Positions 1-6,547 of a stretch of DNA of 9,610 bases are shown piece by piece; within the stretch, counting starts at the first letter, position 1, and each line of letters begins with the position of its first letter. The notes under the pieces were generated by a model. The model was not told the DNA's origin and did no database searches. It saw only the letters and a program-made list of their open reading frames with translations. This stretch comes from an uncultured Muribaculaceae bacterium (lineage in GTDB: Bacteria; Bacteroidota; Bacteroidia; Bacteroidales; Muribaculaceae): positions 1-9,610 of the forward strand of contig CAUBWJ010000057.1 in the NCBI GenBank assembly GCA_958439725.1. The letters are read 5' to 3'. The translations under genes were made by a program, and so were the position numbers.

Positions 1-7
1 ACAGTTC

Positions 8-54
8 AAAAAACAGAGGCTGCGCCGTAAAACCTTAATTACGACACAGCCTCT
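8..54 (-). terminator. Strand-specific intrinsic terminator of the M28 peptidase gene
   Basis: Read on the minus strand, bases 54 to 15 fold into a 16-bp stem around an 8-base loop, followed by six U (A8-A13 on the plus strand). Two of the pairs are G-U on the minus-strand RNA but would be C-A mismatches on the plus-strand RNA, so the hairpin is tuned to leftward transcription. It lies about 35 bases past the stop codon of the M28 peptidase gene and should end that transcript. Confidence 0.85.
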
Positions 55-90
55 TACTACCATAGGTATGAAACGAAATAGAAATATGTG

Positions 91-1626
91 TTATTTTACA
101 GCTGCTTCCGGAAAGCCCGGTTTTACCGGAATCCGGTTGTCGTCCATGGCCGCGCAGTAGGCGAGCCATGCCACTATGGCGGCGTTTACCTTGAGGTCGT
201 CAAGTGAAAGGCGCTCGTAGGTATCCATCGTTGTGTGGTAGGTGCGGAAATAATCGAGTGGGTCCTGGATGAACTGGTATGCGGGCAGTCCCAGGCGCGA
301 AAAGCTCACATGGTCGGTGCTTCCCACCTTGCGGGGCGAGAAGGTGTTGAAGCCAAGAGCCACAAGCGGCTGTTTCCACGCTTCAAAGAACGGCACGGCC
401 ATATCATTTTCTTCAAGATACACTCCTTTGAAACGGCCGGAGCCAAAATCCATGTTGAGATATATAGCGAAGTCATCATAGCCGGGTTGCACTTTTTTAG
501 CATCGTTGTCCACAAGATATTTCTTGGCGTAACCTCTCGAGCCATAAAGTCCTTGCTCCTCGCCGCCCCAGAGCGCGAGCCGTATTGTGCGGCGGGGTGA
601 GATTCCGAGTGATTTGAGTATTCTCATGGCCTCCATCATCGTGATGCATCCCGAGGCGTTATCAGCACCACCGGTGCCTCCATGCCATGAATCAAGATGC
701 GCGCCGATCAGCACCACTTCGTTCTTGAGCTTTGGATCTGAGCCTGGTATCTCCACAATTATATTGTTGATGGTCTGATTGTCAGAAAACGAATTTCTGA
801 TGTCCATCTCCATCTCTACACTTTCGCCTGATTTGATAAGTCTCAGCATTCTGCCGTGGTCTTCAATCGGCAATACTATTTCCGGAATCGGTTCGGGCTC
901 TCCCGCCTTATAGTTCACGCCGCGTGAGCCGGGAACATTGAACGTGCCGTCGCCGGAAACAATAGCCAGAGGTTTTTCCGCTTTCAGCAGTGAGTCGACG
1001 GCTTTTCTCAGAGTGTTGTCGCCTCTTCGCCCCGTCCATGAGCCCCAGGGGGAATGGGGGCGCGTATCCTTGGTCATTTCCTGCAGTTCCTCGTCGGTAT
1101 ATCGGCTTGCCGCGGGGCGGAAAGACAGCTCGTATTTCTGACGCTGGGGCATCAACACGATTTTATTGCGGAGATTGCCGCTGTATTTGTCGATATCCGC
1201 CGGTTCCGAGACCTCCAGAATCACGCACTCGCCTTTCACCAGGCCGTCGGTGCTGCCTGACCATGCCTTGGGATTTGCTGCGAAGCTGCAATAATACGGA
1301 GCGGTCATCGCCACATAGTTTCGTTCATTGTCCCATCCGCCTTTGGGGAATTCCCATGCGAATTCCACGCGCGGGTTCTTCAGCCCGAGAGAATCTAGCC
1401 GGGCCATGACAAGTTTTTCCGCGCGGAGTTTCATTTTTGAGGCGGCGAGGCGCGGCCCGAGCACATCGGTCATGAACGAGGAAATATCCTCGATCTGTGA
1501 ATGATTGAATGCCTCATCCTTCACCCGATAAGACATCTCCTGCGACTGTGGAGTCTGGGCCGCACTGCCGAGGCAACCCAACAGCAACCCCATGACAACC
1601 ACAAAAGGATTAAAAATTCGTGCCAT
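91..1626 (-). CDS. Exported M28-family zinc metallopeptidase (carboxypeptidase Q-like)
   Basis: A 511-residue exported peptidase that should remove residues from peptides outside the cytoplasm. The five zinc ligands of family M28 are visible in order: H310 (AHLDSW), D322 (GGADNASG), E357 (GGEEQGL, with E356 as the catalytic base), D393 (NMDFG) and H464 (YHTTMDT). The segment between about residues 100 and 290 fits a protease-associated domain ahead of the catalytic part, as in carboxypeptidase Q relatives. The N-terminus is hydrophobic (residues 8-20) and ends in LLGC-LGSAAQ. Cleavage could be by signal peptidase II at C18 (lipoprotein) or by signal peptidase I near A23; I cannot decide between them. 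The reading frame is open to 1680, but a promoter at 1670-1677 lies inside that extension, so the ATG at 1626 is the start. The gene is monocistronic with its own terminator and looks like host core chromosome. The exact substrate is unknown. Confidence 0.93.
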   Translation of the reverse strand: MARIFNPFVVVMGLLLGCLGSAAQTPQSQEMSYRVKDEAFNHSQIEDISSFMTDVLGPRLAASKMKLRAEKLVMARLDSLGLKNPRVEFAWEFPKGGWDNERNYVAMTAPYYCSFAANPKAWSGSTDGLVKGECVILEVSEPADIDKYSGNLRNKIVLMPQRQKYELSFRPAASRYTDEELQEMTKDTRPHSPWGSWTGRRGDNTLRKAVDSLLKAEKPLAIVSGDGTFNVPGSRGVNYKAGEPEPIPEIVLPIEDHGRMLRLIKSGESVEMEMDIRNSFSDNQTINNIIVEIPGSDPKLKNEVVLIGAHLDSWHGGTGGADNASGCITMMEAMRILKSLGISPRRTIRLALWGGEEQGLYGSRGYAKKYLVDNDAKKVQPGYDDFAIYLNMDFGSGRFKGVYLEENDMAVPFFEAWKQPLVALGFNTFSPRKVGSTDHVSFSRLGLPAYQFIQDPLDYFRTYHTTMDTYERLSLDDLKVNAAIVAWLAYCAAMDDNRIPVKPGFPEAAVK

Positions 1627-1669
1627 TAGTGTAATAATATTGGTTTGTTGTTTTATGATGAATATTCTG

Positions 1670-1677
1670 CAAATATA
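1670..1677 (-). promoter_or_regulatory. Bacteroidetes -7 promoter element for the M28 peptidase
   Basis: The minus strand reads TATATTTG, a full match to the TAnnTTTG -7 element. No good TTTG -33 box lies 19-20 bases upstream. Transcription would begin near 1663, leaving a leader of roughly 37 bases before the ATG at 1626, which rules out the longer reading frame. Confidence 0.6.
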
Positions 1678-1763
1678 CAACCTTTATTGATTTCCCATAA
1701 TATAATTTCTTCGGTCAAAAATACATTTTTTACCGATATCACGCGTCTCGTTTCCCGGAAAAC

Positions 1764-1799
1764 AAAAAGCCGGACTGCTGATTTCAGTGGTCCGGCTTT
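1764..1799 (-). terminator. Hairpin terminator, possibly bidirectional
   Basis: A perfect 10-bp inverted repeat (AAAGCCGGAC / GTCCGGCTTT) with a 14-base loop. Leftward transcripts meet U5 on leaving the stem; rightward ones meet a weaker UUUCUGUUU. It sits 24 bases past the stop of the ABC ATPase remnant, which it most likely once served. It also separates that remnant from the promoter of the M28 gene. Confidence 0.75.
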
Positions 1800-1822
1800 C
1801 TGTTTATTGGGGCGCGTTCAGA

Positions 1823-2059
1823 TCAGTTCGGCGTCAGCTCCAGGATGTCCGTACAATATTTTGTCACTTCATGGCTGTGAGTCACGATTATGACCGTATG
1901 CGAATGTGGCAAGCCGCCGATCAGCCTGTTCATCAGTTCTTTCTGCGTGGCGGCGTCGAGCGCTGAGGTCGGGGAGGGCCACGGCCATGCGACGATTGAG
2001 GATGCGTTTGCGCTGATATCGGTAGTGGAGGGGAAGGCACCGTGCAGCGAAAAAGTCAA
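1823..2059 (-). pseudogene. C-terminal remnant of an ABC transporter ATPase
   Basis: The last 47 or so codons (up to about 1966) read like the tail of an ABC nucleotide-binding domain: a D-loop (SPTSALDAATQKELM), then a strand ending in an H-loop (TVIIVTHSHEV), and a short end (CTDILELTPN). Walker A, the LSGGQ signature and Walker B are missing. Just upstream the frame makes little sense, but another minus-strand frame there reads QRKRILNRRMAVALPD, similar to the QRQRIAIARAL segment that follows a signature motif. A frameshift and small deletion across Walker B would explain both. The only available start is a TTG at 2059. The old terminator is still present downstream. This is probably a decayed gene left beside the integrase; a short unrelated ORF is the alternative. 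Confidence 0.5.
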
Positions 2060-2195
2060 GTGCTTGAATTCTAATAATCTATATCCAATGACCGTTATTT
2101 ACAATAAATTGCGTATCTTTGTAAACGCGATGTATCACTCTCTTAAAGAGATAGTTGCCGTTTTGCACGACGGTAGTGTGGTAGTGCTTAGAATC
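2060..2195. other. AT-rich gap with a plus-strand -7 element and a 27-codon ORF
   Basis: There is a plus-strand -7 element TATCTTTG at 2114-2121, with no clear TTTG box at the right distance. Nine bases after it, an ATG at 2130 opens a 27-codon frame (begins MYHSLKEIVAVLHDG) that runs to a stop at 2213, overlapping the integrase 3' end on the other strand. The first codons contain the palindrome TCTCTTAAAGAGA. This may be the promoter and first codons of a host gene cut off when the integrase arrived, or chance. No terminator for the integrase is visible here. Confidence 0.3.
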
Positions 2196-3416
2196 TTATT
2201 CAGTTTTCATTAATGAGATTATTTTTCTGTTGGCCTTGTCGACAACCGATGAGTCAATAGACCTCAGATATATCAGCGTAGTGGCCTCGGAGTCGTGGCC
2301 CATTGCTTTGCTTATGGTCGATAGGGGGATGTTGTTATGATGGGCTATGCTCGCCCATGCATGTCGGGCCACATAGAGAGTCAGTTTCGATTCAAGATTA
2401 AGCATCTCCCCGATTGTTTTTAGGTTGCGGTTCACTCTGTTGTAGGCTTTCTTATACTGAAATTCCGCATCTTCAGTCTCGTTGCATATCAGCGGAAGCA
2501 GGTAGGTGCTGGGGCTTTCGCCGAGTTTGGCCATGATGTCTCTTGTCTGGGGTTCCAGCTTCACCTGAATCTGCTGGCTCGTCTTGCGGCGGAAATACGT
2601 CAGGACTCCGTTTGAGATATCGCTCTTCTTCAGAAACGCTATATCCACGAACGACATGCCCCGTGTGTAAAATGCAAACATGAACACGTTTCTGGCAAAG
2701 TCGAGGTGCGGATAAGCCGACAGGTCTACGTCTCTTATCCGGCAGACAGTCTTCAGCGTCACAGCCCTTTTGATGGTCTTGTCGACACCCGTGTAAACAT
2801 ACTTGAATGGGTTCCCGGAGACCTCGAAGCCGTTTTCCGAAGCGCGGTTTACGATAGAGCGGAGATTGCGCATGTAGAAAGAGGTCGAATTCCTGCAAAG
2901 GCCACGCCTGCGGAGAAACTCCTCGAAGCCGGCCACAAACGTGGAATTGAAATCGTGCCATTCTATATCCAGACCCTCTGTAAACTTAAGAAGGCCATTT
3001 AGAATCAGGCCGTATCTCCGCGCCATGGGATGCTTGCCTATCCCATTCAGATCCTTCGTCAGCTTTCGGATGAATGATAATACTCCGGAAGAGCTTCCCT
3101 CCGGAGCTGCAAAAGCCGAGGCCACATCCTCCACGGTATAATTGCTGCCGGAGGATTCAAGCCGTCTCACGATGGATTTCAATGAAGCCAGTCCGTTCCG
3201 GATACCGGTGCTTACCGATGAAAGATAAGTGGCTCGTGACGTGTCGCGTCCTTTATCAATGATTATAGACCCGTTTTCTACATCCCATTCATCGCCTCTG
3301 AGACGATAGTCGGTATAAAGCTGTTTGACAGCTCTCTTATGAATAATCTGATAATAGAGCGTACCGCCATTGTTCTTGACCTTTGACTGTCTGAACCGAA
3401 TTTTGATTGTTGCCAT
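2196..3416 (-). CDS. Tyrosine recombinase (Bacteroides-type phage/ICE integrase)
   Basis: A 406-residue site-specific recombinase that would cut and rejoin DNA through a covalent phosphotyrosine. Residues 1-85 look like the N-terminal arm-binding domain, about 110-210 like the SAM-like core-binding domain, and 220-400 like the catalytic domain. The catalytic set is R252 (YTRGMS), K278 (RRKTS), R351 (YVARHAW), H374 (MGHD) and the nucleophile Y383 (IYLRS). The HxxR position holds Y348, which is common in Bacteroides integrases. The length is usual for the family and no break is seen, so the enzyme is probably active. The ATG at 3416 is preceded by A/T-rich sequence without a strong ribosome site. 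It reads away from the RloAB-like operon and is preceded by a long structured leader. It could mobilise an island or invert a promoter segment; the att site was not identified. Confidence 0.93.
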   Translation of the reverse strand: MATIKIRFRQSKVKNNGGTLYYQIIHKRAVKQLYTDYRLRGDEWDVENGSIIIDKGRDTSRATYLSSVSTGIRNGLASLKSIVRRLESSGSNYTVEDVASAFAAPEGSSSGVLSFIRKLTKDLNGIGKHPMARRYGLILNGLLKFTEGLDIEWHDFNSTFVAGFEEFLRRRGLCRNSTSFYMRNLRSIVNRASENGFEVSGNPFKYVYTGVDKTIKRAVTLKTVCRIRDVDLSAYPHLDFARNVFMFAFYTRGMSFVDIAFLKKSDISNGVLTYFRRKTSQQIQVKLEPQTRDIMAKLGESPSTYLLPLICNETEDAEFQYKKAYNRVNRNLKTIGEMLNLESKLTLYVARHAWASIAHHNNIPLSTISKAMGHDSEATTLIYLRSIDSSVVDKANRKIISLMKTE

Positions 3417-3518
3417 TTCACTTGAAATTTTAAGGATTAAAAAATGCGTAAGGCAACATACTATAAACTATCGAGACAACGGCAAGCGGAGTTTATTCCG
3501 TTTATGTCATCGAGGAAA

Positions 3519-3644
3519 TCATTCATGGGGCATAGCGAAAAGATCCGCCTTAGGCCGTGGCCCACTCATGGCCATCTCATGGTGGCTTGAAAGCTCGTCC
3601 GGACCATTAGCGACATGACTGACCGGCAGGAGGGTGTCGTTCAT
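3519..3644 (-). CDS. Possible 41-residue small protein in the integrase leader
   Basis: An ATG at 3644, preceded by an AAAGA stretch at ribosome-site distance, opens a 41-codon frame ending at 3519, about 100 bases upstream of the integrase on the same strand. The product would run MNDTLLPVSHVANGPDEL and end in GPRPKADLFAMPHE. It is hydrophilic and rich in proline and histidine, with no signal peptide or membrane segment. The DNA carries a near repeat (CCATGAGATGG and CCATGAGTGG) and GC-rich pairing potential, so the stretch could instead act as RNA structure. I do not recognise a family. It could be a leader peptide controlling the integrase, a small protein, or non-coding. Confidence 0.3.
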   Translation of the reverse strand: MNDTLLPVSHVANGPDELSSHHEMAMSGPRPKADLFAMPHE

Positions 3645-3733
3645 GATTCTTTACAATTCAACGGGCTTTTGCTGCAGACCCCGATACTCCTCATTTTACG
3701 GTTTACATCTTGGTTTACAGTGAGCGTGAATTT

Positions 3734-3967
3734 TCACATTGACCCCGAAAACCGCAGTATTGTGCCGGATAGGGCAAAAAGAAAAACGCTGAAAATCACT
3801 TGATTTTCAGCGTTTTGCGGTAGAAGTTCGGACTTCTTGGTGATCCGCCTGGTGTCGGATATTTTACACTCAACTGAGTTGATTTGTAGCGTTTTATCTT
3901 TCGTGTCCCTATTCCTGACCACGAATTGCACACGGCATGATTTCATCGGTTTTCCTTGATTTGCCAT
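3734..3967 (-). CDS. Possible 77-residue basic small protein; frame crosses a terminator-like hairpin
   Basis: The first ATG after the leftward promoter at 4025-4032 is at 3967 and opens 77 codons. The first 50 residues look protein-like and basic (QFVVRNRDTKDKTLQ, DTRRITKKSELLPQN). The frame then runs straight through the perfect 16-bp repeat at 3783-3816 and ends in a hydrophobic tail. A hairpin in the leader stops 10 bases before the ATG, where it could control ribosome access. If the repeat acts as a terminator, the transcript would end before the stop codon and the frame would be accidental. No family recognised. Treat it as uncertain: either a small integrase-linked protein or the coding-like part of a small RNA. 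Confidence 0.3.
   Translation of the reverse strand: MANQGKPMKSCRVQFVVRNRDTKDKTLQINSVECKISDTRRITKKSELLPQNAENQVIFSVFLFALSGTILRFSGSM
3783..3816. repeat. Perfect 16-bp inverted repeat with 2-base loop
   Basis: The arms AAAACGCTGAAAATCA (3783-3798) and TGATTTTCAGCGTTTT (3801-3816) are perfectly complementary across a CT loop. Leftward RNA would leave the stem in U5 (A3782-A3786), rightward RNA in U4, so it could be a bidirectional terminator or an attenuator between the leader promoter at 4032 and the integrase at 3416. A recombinase or other protein binding site is the alternative. Confidence 0.75.
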
Positions 3968-3977
3968 GTGGATGCGA

Positions 3978-3995
3978 CCGGGACCTCTGTCCCGG
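3978..3995 (-). promoter_or_regulatory. UTR hairpin upstream of the small ORF
   Basis: A perfect 7-bp GC-rich stem (CCGGGAC / GTCCCGG) with a 4-base loop lies between the predicted start of leftward transcription (about 4018) and the ATG at 3967. It could hide or expose the ribosome-binding region, or be the 5' stem of a small RNA. Confidence 0.5.
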
Positions 3996-4024
3996 AAGGT
4001 GATTAAGTGTCCTCTTTCACACCG

Positions 4025-4032
4025 CAAAGATA
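4025..4032 (-). promoter_or_regulatory. Leftward promoter of the integrase leader
   Basis: The minus strand reads TATCTTTG, a perfect TAnnTTTG -7 element; the -33 region is poor. Transcription from about 4018 would cover the UTR hairpin, the 77-codon frame, the 16-bp repeat, the 41-codon frame and possibly the integrase. It faces away from the RloAB-like promoter at 4191. Confidence 0.5.
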
Positions 4033-4127
4033 GCCGTTTTTATTGGTTCGGACACCATTTTCGATGTTAAAAATCGTGATTTTGATTGTGTAATTTCAAT
4101 TAAATGGTCTTGCATGATATAATTTGA

Positions 4128-4156
4128 TTTTAGCCTTAGGGCAAAATGCGCTAAAA
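4128..4156. repeat. Inverted repeat upstream of the RloAB-like promoter
   Basis: TTTTAGC (4128-4134) is matched by GCTAAAA (4150-4156) across 15 bases, about 35 bases upstream of the -33 box. The surrounding 4050-4190 is AT-rich and otherwise empty. It could be an operator controlling the defence operon, but the repeat is short enough to occur by chance in such DNA. Confidence 0.25.
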
Positions 4157-4190
4157 CGAGAATTAAAATCGCTATAATCTCAATTTTGAT

Positions 4191-4221
4191 TTTGTGATGC
4201 GGCGGATTTTCGCTATATTTG
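4191..4221 (+). promoter_or_regulatory. Consensus Bacteroidetes promoter of the RloAB-like operon
   Basis: TTTG at 4191-4194, exactly 19 bases, then TATATTTG at 4214-4221: a full match to the Bacteroides primary sigma consensus. Transcription would start near 4228, so the leader is only about 14 bases and the upstream GTG at 4194 cannot be the start codon. Such a strong site suggests steady expression of the operon. Confidence 0.85.
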
Positions 4222-4241
4222 CACCATTAAACGCATCGGAT

Positions 4242-5423
4242 ATGATACAAGAGCTGAAAATACGTAATTTCAAGTCGTTTCGCGATGAAGTGGAATTGAG
4301 TTTTGAGCCGTCGGCAGACGACCGTTACAACAGTGTGGTCACGATGCCTGACGGCGTGAAGCTGTTGCGCTTTGCAGTGGTGCTCGGCGCAAACGCCAGC
4401 GGCAAATCAAATCTGCTTGAAGCGATTGAGTTCCTGCGCGGTTTCTGGAACACACTTCCATCCACCAACGATGACGGTACGGATGTGCAGCCATTCCTGT
4501 TACGCGACGATGCGCTGTCTTTCGACACGGAATTTGAACTTAAATACTATGCTGACGGTCTGCGCTATTGGTACAAACTCAAGGTAAATCCTGAAAAGGT
4601 CTGCCATGAGTCGCTCTTCGTCTATCTCACCAACCGCCCGACAAAGGTGTTCTGTCGCGAGGATGTCGGTGGTATATCCAGATTGAATTTCAATCCGGCT
4701 GTCGTCAGACTTTCTCAGGCAGAAGTGGACGTCATGACGATGAACTGTCTCCGCAATATGTCGCTGCTGGCGACCATGAAGAAAGTGAATGTCTCGGTCG
4801 CATATCTTGACAATATGCGCCGGTGGATTGACAGCCATATTCTTCCGTTGCAAAGCGGTTCGCTTTCCTCTCTTTCAAATGATGCGAAAAAGCATATATC
4901 AGACAGTGAGGATTTCCGCGAATATCTTCTGCAATTCGCAAAGGAGGCCGACTTCAATATCTCGGATATCAGGATTCAGAAGATGGCGGCTCTGTTCGGC
5001 CATAAGGTCGAGAATGCCGGCGGTTCGCAGGATTATATTCTCCCGGAGGCTTGCCAGAGCACAGGCACAAAGCGGATGGTGGAACTGGAGTCTCTGATCT
5101 ACGAACAGCTCAACCGTCAGGCTTTCCTCTGCATTGACGAGATTGAAGCCTCGATGCACCCCAACCTGATGGAGTATATCCTGTCAAAGTTTGTCAATAC
5201 TCCGGACAATCAGTCTCAGCTTCTTGTCTCTACACATTACGATCCGATTCTTAAAGACATCGACGACATTTTCGGCAAGGACTCCGTATGGTTTACCGAG
5301 AAAGGGAAGGACGGCAACTCGCAGTTGTTCTCGCTGGTTGATTTCAATGGCCTCAACAAACTCTCATCTATCCACCACGCTTATATGAACGGTCGTTTCG
5401 GCGCACTTCCCAACGTATTGTAA
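4242..5423 (+). CDS. RloA-like AAA ATPase (AbiL/PARIS-type defence ATPase)
   Basis: A 393-residue ATPase of the AAA_15/AAA_21 (SMC/ABC-like) class. It starts with the typical LKIRNFKSFRD strand, then Walker A GANASGKS (49-56), a long inserted region (about 60-270), a degenerate signature STG (273-275), Walker B FLCIDEIEASMHP with D299 and E300, and an H-switch LLVSTHY (H332). No membrane segment or signal peptide, so it acts in the cytoplasm. The ATG at 4242 is chosen because the promoter lies just upstream. The next gene begins 2 bases after the stop and encodes an RloB-type protein, so the two are one operon. In related two-gene systems (AbiL, PARIS, RloAB within type I restriction loci) the ATPase senses infection and controls a TOPRIM-like effector. 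The trigger here is unknown. Confidence 0.88.
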   Translation: MIQELKIRNFKSFRDEVELSFEPSADDRYNSVVTMPDGVKLLRFAVVLGANASGKSNLLEAIEFLRGFWNTLPSTNDDGTDVQPFLLRDDALSFDTEFELKYYADGLRYWYKLKVNPEKVCHESLFVYLTNRPTKVFCREDVGGISRLNFNPAVVRLSQAEVDVMTMNCLRNMSLLATMKKVNVSVAYLDNMRRWIDSHILPLQSGSLSSLSNDAKKHISDSEDFREYLLQFAKEADFNISDIRIQKMAALFGHKVENAGGSQDYILPEACQSTGTKRMVELESLIYEQLNRQAFLCIDEIEASMHPNLMEYILSKFVNTPDNQSQLLVSTHYDPILKDIDDIFGKDSVWFTEKGKDGNSQLFSLVDFNGLNKLSSIHHAYMNGRFGALPNVL

Positions 5424-5425
5424 TC

Positions 5426-6004
5426 ATGGCAAGAAGAATCAAAGAGCGTAAACTCAGAAATCCGGCGATTACAATCATCGGCGAGGGCGCTACCGAGCGC
5501 TACTACTTCACACACCTGAAACTCCTCAACGGTTATAACTACGTCTGCAAGCCCCGCAACTTTGCCGAGCAGAACATAGACGACATTCAACGGCAGGTGG
5601 AACGGGTACTCGCTGATGACGGGATAGCCGTATGTGTATTCGATGTGGATGTAACCCGCATACATCCGGCGGACAAGGTCAAATTCGACGCCATGCGTCG
5701 GCGTTATGCCGGTAATCCGTCTGTGATCATCTGTGAGAGTATGCCGTCGATTGAATTCTGGTTTCTTCTCCACTATCTCAATACCAACCGCTATTTCGCT
5801 TCATCTGATGATGTGATTGCCCTGCTCCACAGATTCATGCCTAATTTCAGCAAACAGCAGTCATTCCTGTCCCGCGACAATTGGGTAGCCACACTATTGG
5901 CCGACAACAAACTTTCAACAGCCATCTCCAATGCCATTGGTATCGGAGAAGACGGAGAATCATATTCCAACCTTCATAAGTTATTCGCGCTTCTTAATTC
6001 ATAA
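5426..6004 (+). CDS. RloB-family TOPRIM-like effector
   Basis: A 192-residue protein with the marks of the RloB family (AbiLii-like). A basic N-terminus leads to ITIIGEGATERYYF with E20 as the expected first acidic TOPRIM residue, then VCVFDVDVTR with D73 and D75, then ESMPSIEFWFLLHY (104-117), and a conserved-looking end SYSNLHKLFALL (179-190). The family is thought to be a nuclease-type effector; the acidic metal-binding residues are all present, so it is probably active. It starts 2 bases after the ATPase gene and surely shares its transcript, and no separate promoter is seen. No clear terminator follows. The likely role is an abortive or DNA/RNA-cleaving step released by the ATPase on phage attack, by analogy with PARIS and AbiL. 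It is not the DUF4435 type that defines PARIS proper. Confidence 0.85.
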   Translation: MARRIKERKLRNPAITIIGEGATERYYFTHLKLLNGYNYVCKPRNFAEQNIDDIQRQVERVLADDGIAVCVFDVDVTRIHPADKVKFDAMRRRYAGNPSVIICESMPSIEFWFLLHYLNTNRYFASSDDVIALLHRFMPNFSKQQSFLSRDNWVATLLADNKLSTAISNAIGIGEDGESYSNLHKLFALLNS

Positions 6005-6194
6005 GGCGACTCACATAATACCATAACGTAATTTTCGGTTATTCCCATACAAAATATTGCGATTAAGCACCGTCGAAGGTACAAATTTTTGCGATTATAA
6101 CCGTAATTTTTACCAAAAAATGAGTTTGGAACATAGGTAAAGCGATGGGACGAGTGGCGGCGGTGCATTTGTCATGTCGGCATAGCCGTCAATA

Positions 6195-6216
6195 ATGTCA
6201 GGGCCAGCCCTGACAT
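6195..6216. repeat. Perfect 10-bp inverted repeat
   Basis: ATGTCAGGGC and GCCCTGACAT are perfectly complementary with a CA loop. The stem is stable but has no following U run on either strand, so it is not a plain terminator. It opens the GC-rich repeat cluster. Confidence 0.7.
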
Positions 6217-6389
6217 CCTTGACCGCCATTCCGACAACGGCGGAGGGCGACACCGCAAGATCCAACACGAAACCTATGCCACCATACCCTTACGGGTGGT
6301 GACTCCGGTCACGCTTATGTCTCATGCCGTGCCTTGATGCCTCCGCAAGTTATTTTCACCGCCGTCACTCCACCCATCGTTTGATTCCG

Positions 6390-6414
6390 CGCCATTGTCA
6401 CGAAGACAGTGGCG
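6390..6414. repeat. 10-bp stem hairpin
   Basis: CGCCATTGTC pairs with GACAGTGGCG across a 5-base ACGAA loop; one position is T-G on the plus strand. No U run follows. Part of the 6195-6547 cluster. Confidence 0.6.
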
Positions 6415-6468
6415 TTCCGTTTTTCTACACGCCACAGACTTCTCCTTTGGGCGCTACAAGATGTGTTC

Positions 6469-6515
6469 CGCAAAGAGACCTCCGTTATCCTCATTTTGCC
6501 AAAAATCTCTTTGCG
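6469..6515. repeat. Perfect 10-bp inverted repeat around 27 bases
   Basis: CGCAAAGAGA (6469-6478) and TCTCTTTGCG (6506-6515) are exact inverted copies. The interior contains no promoter-like box. The spacing suits a long-loop hairpin or a pair of protein-binding half sites better than an invertible promoter. Confidence 0.6.
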
Positions 6516-6534
6516 AGGCAAACCTCTGAAACTA

Positions 6535-6547
6535 CCGCCCCAGGCGG
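6535..6547 (-). terminator. Weak hairpin after the zinc-ribbon gene
   Basis: CCGCC and GGCGG pair over a 3-base loop, 10 bases past the stop codon of the zinc-ribbon gene. Leftward RNA continues as UAGUUUC, so the U run is poor. It may be an inefficient terminator. Confidence 0.3.

Noticed and set aside
2473..2961. 162-codon minus-strand frame
   Set aside because: Out-of-frame reading within the well-supported integrase gene.
4194..4241. GTG start giving a 16-residue longer ATPase
   Set aside because: The GTG overlaps the -33 box of a perfect promoter and precedes the expected transcript start near 4228; the domain begins at the ATG at 4242.
4242..6004. Calling the pair PARIS (AriA/AriB)
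   Set aside because: The second protein shows RloB-type motifs and length and not the DUF4435 pattern of AriB; the resemblance is in architecture only.
6315..6521. 68-codon minus-strand frame in the repeat-rich stretch
   Set aside because: TTG start, no ribosome site or promoter, and it spans two strong inverted repeats; coding is not supported from sequence alone.
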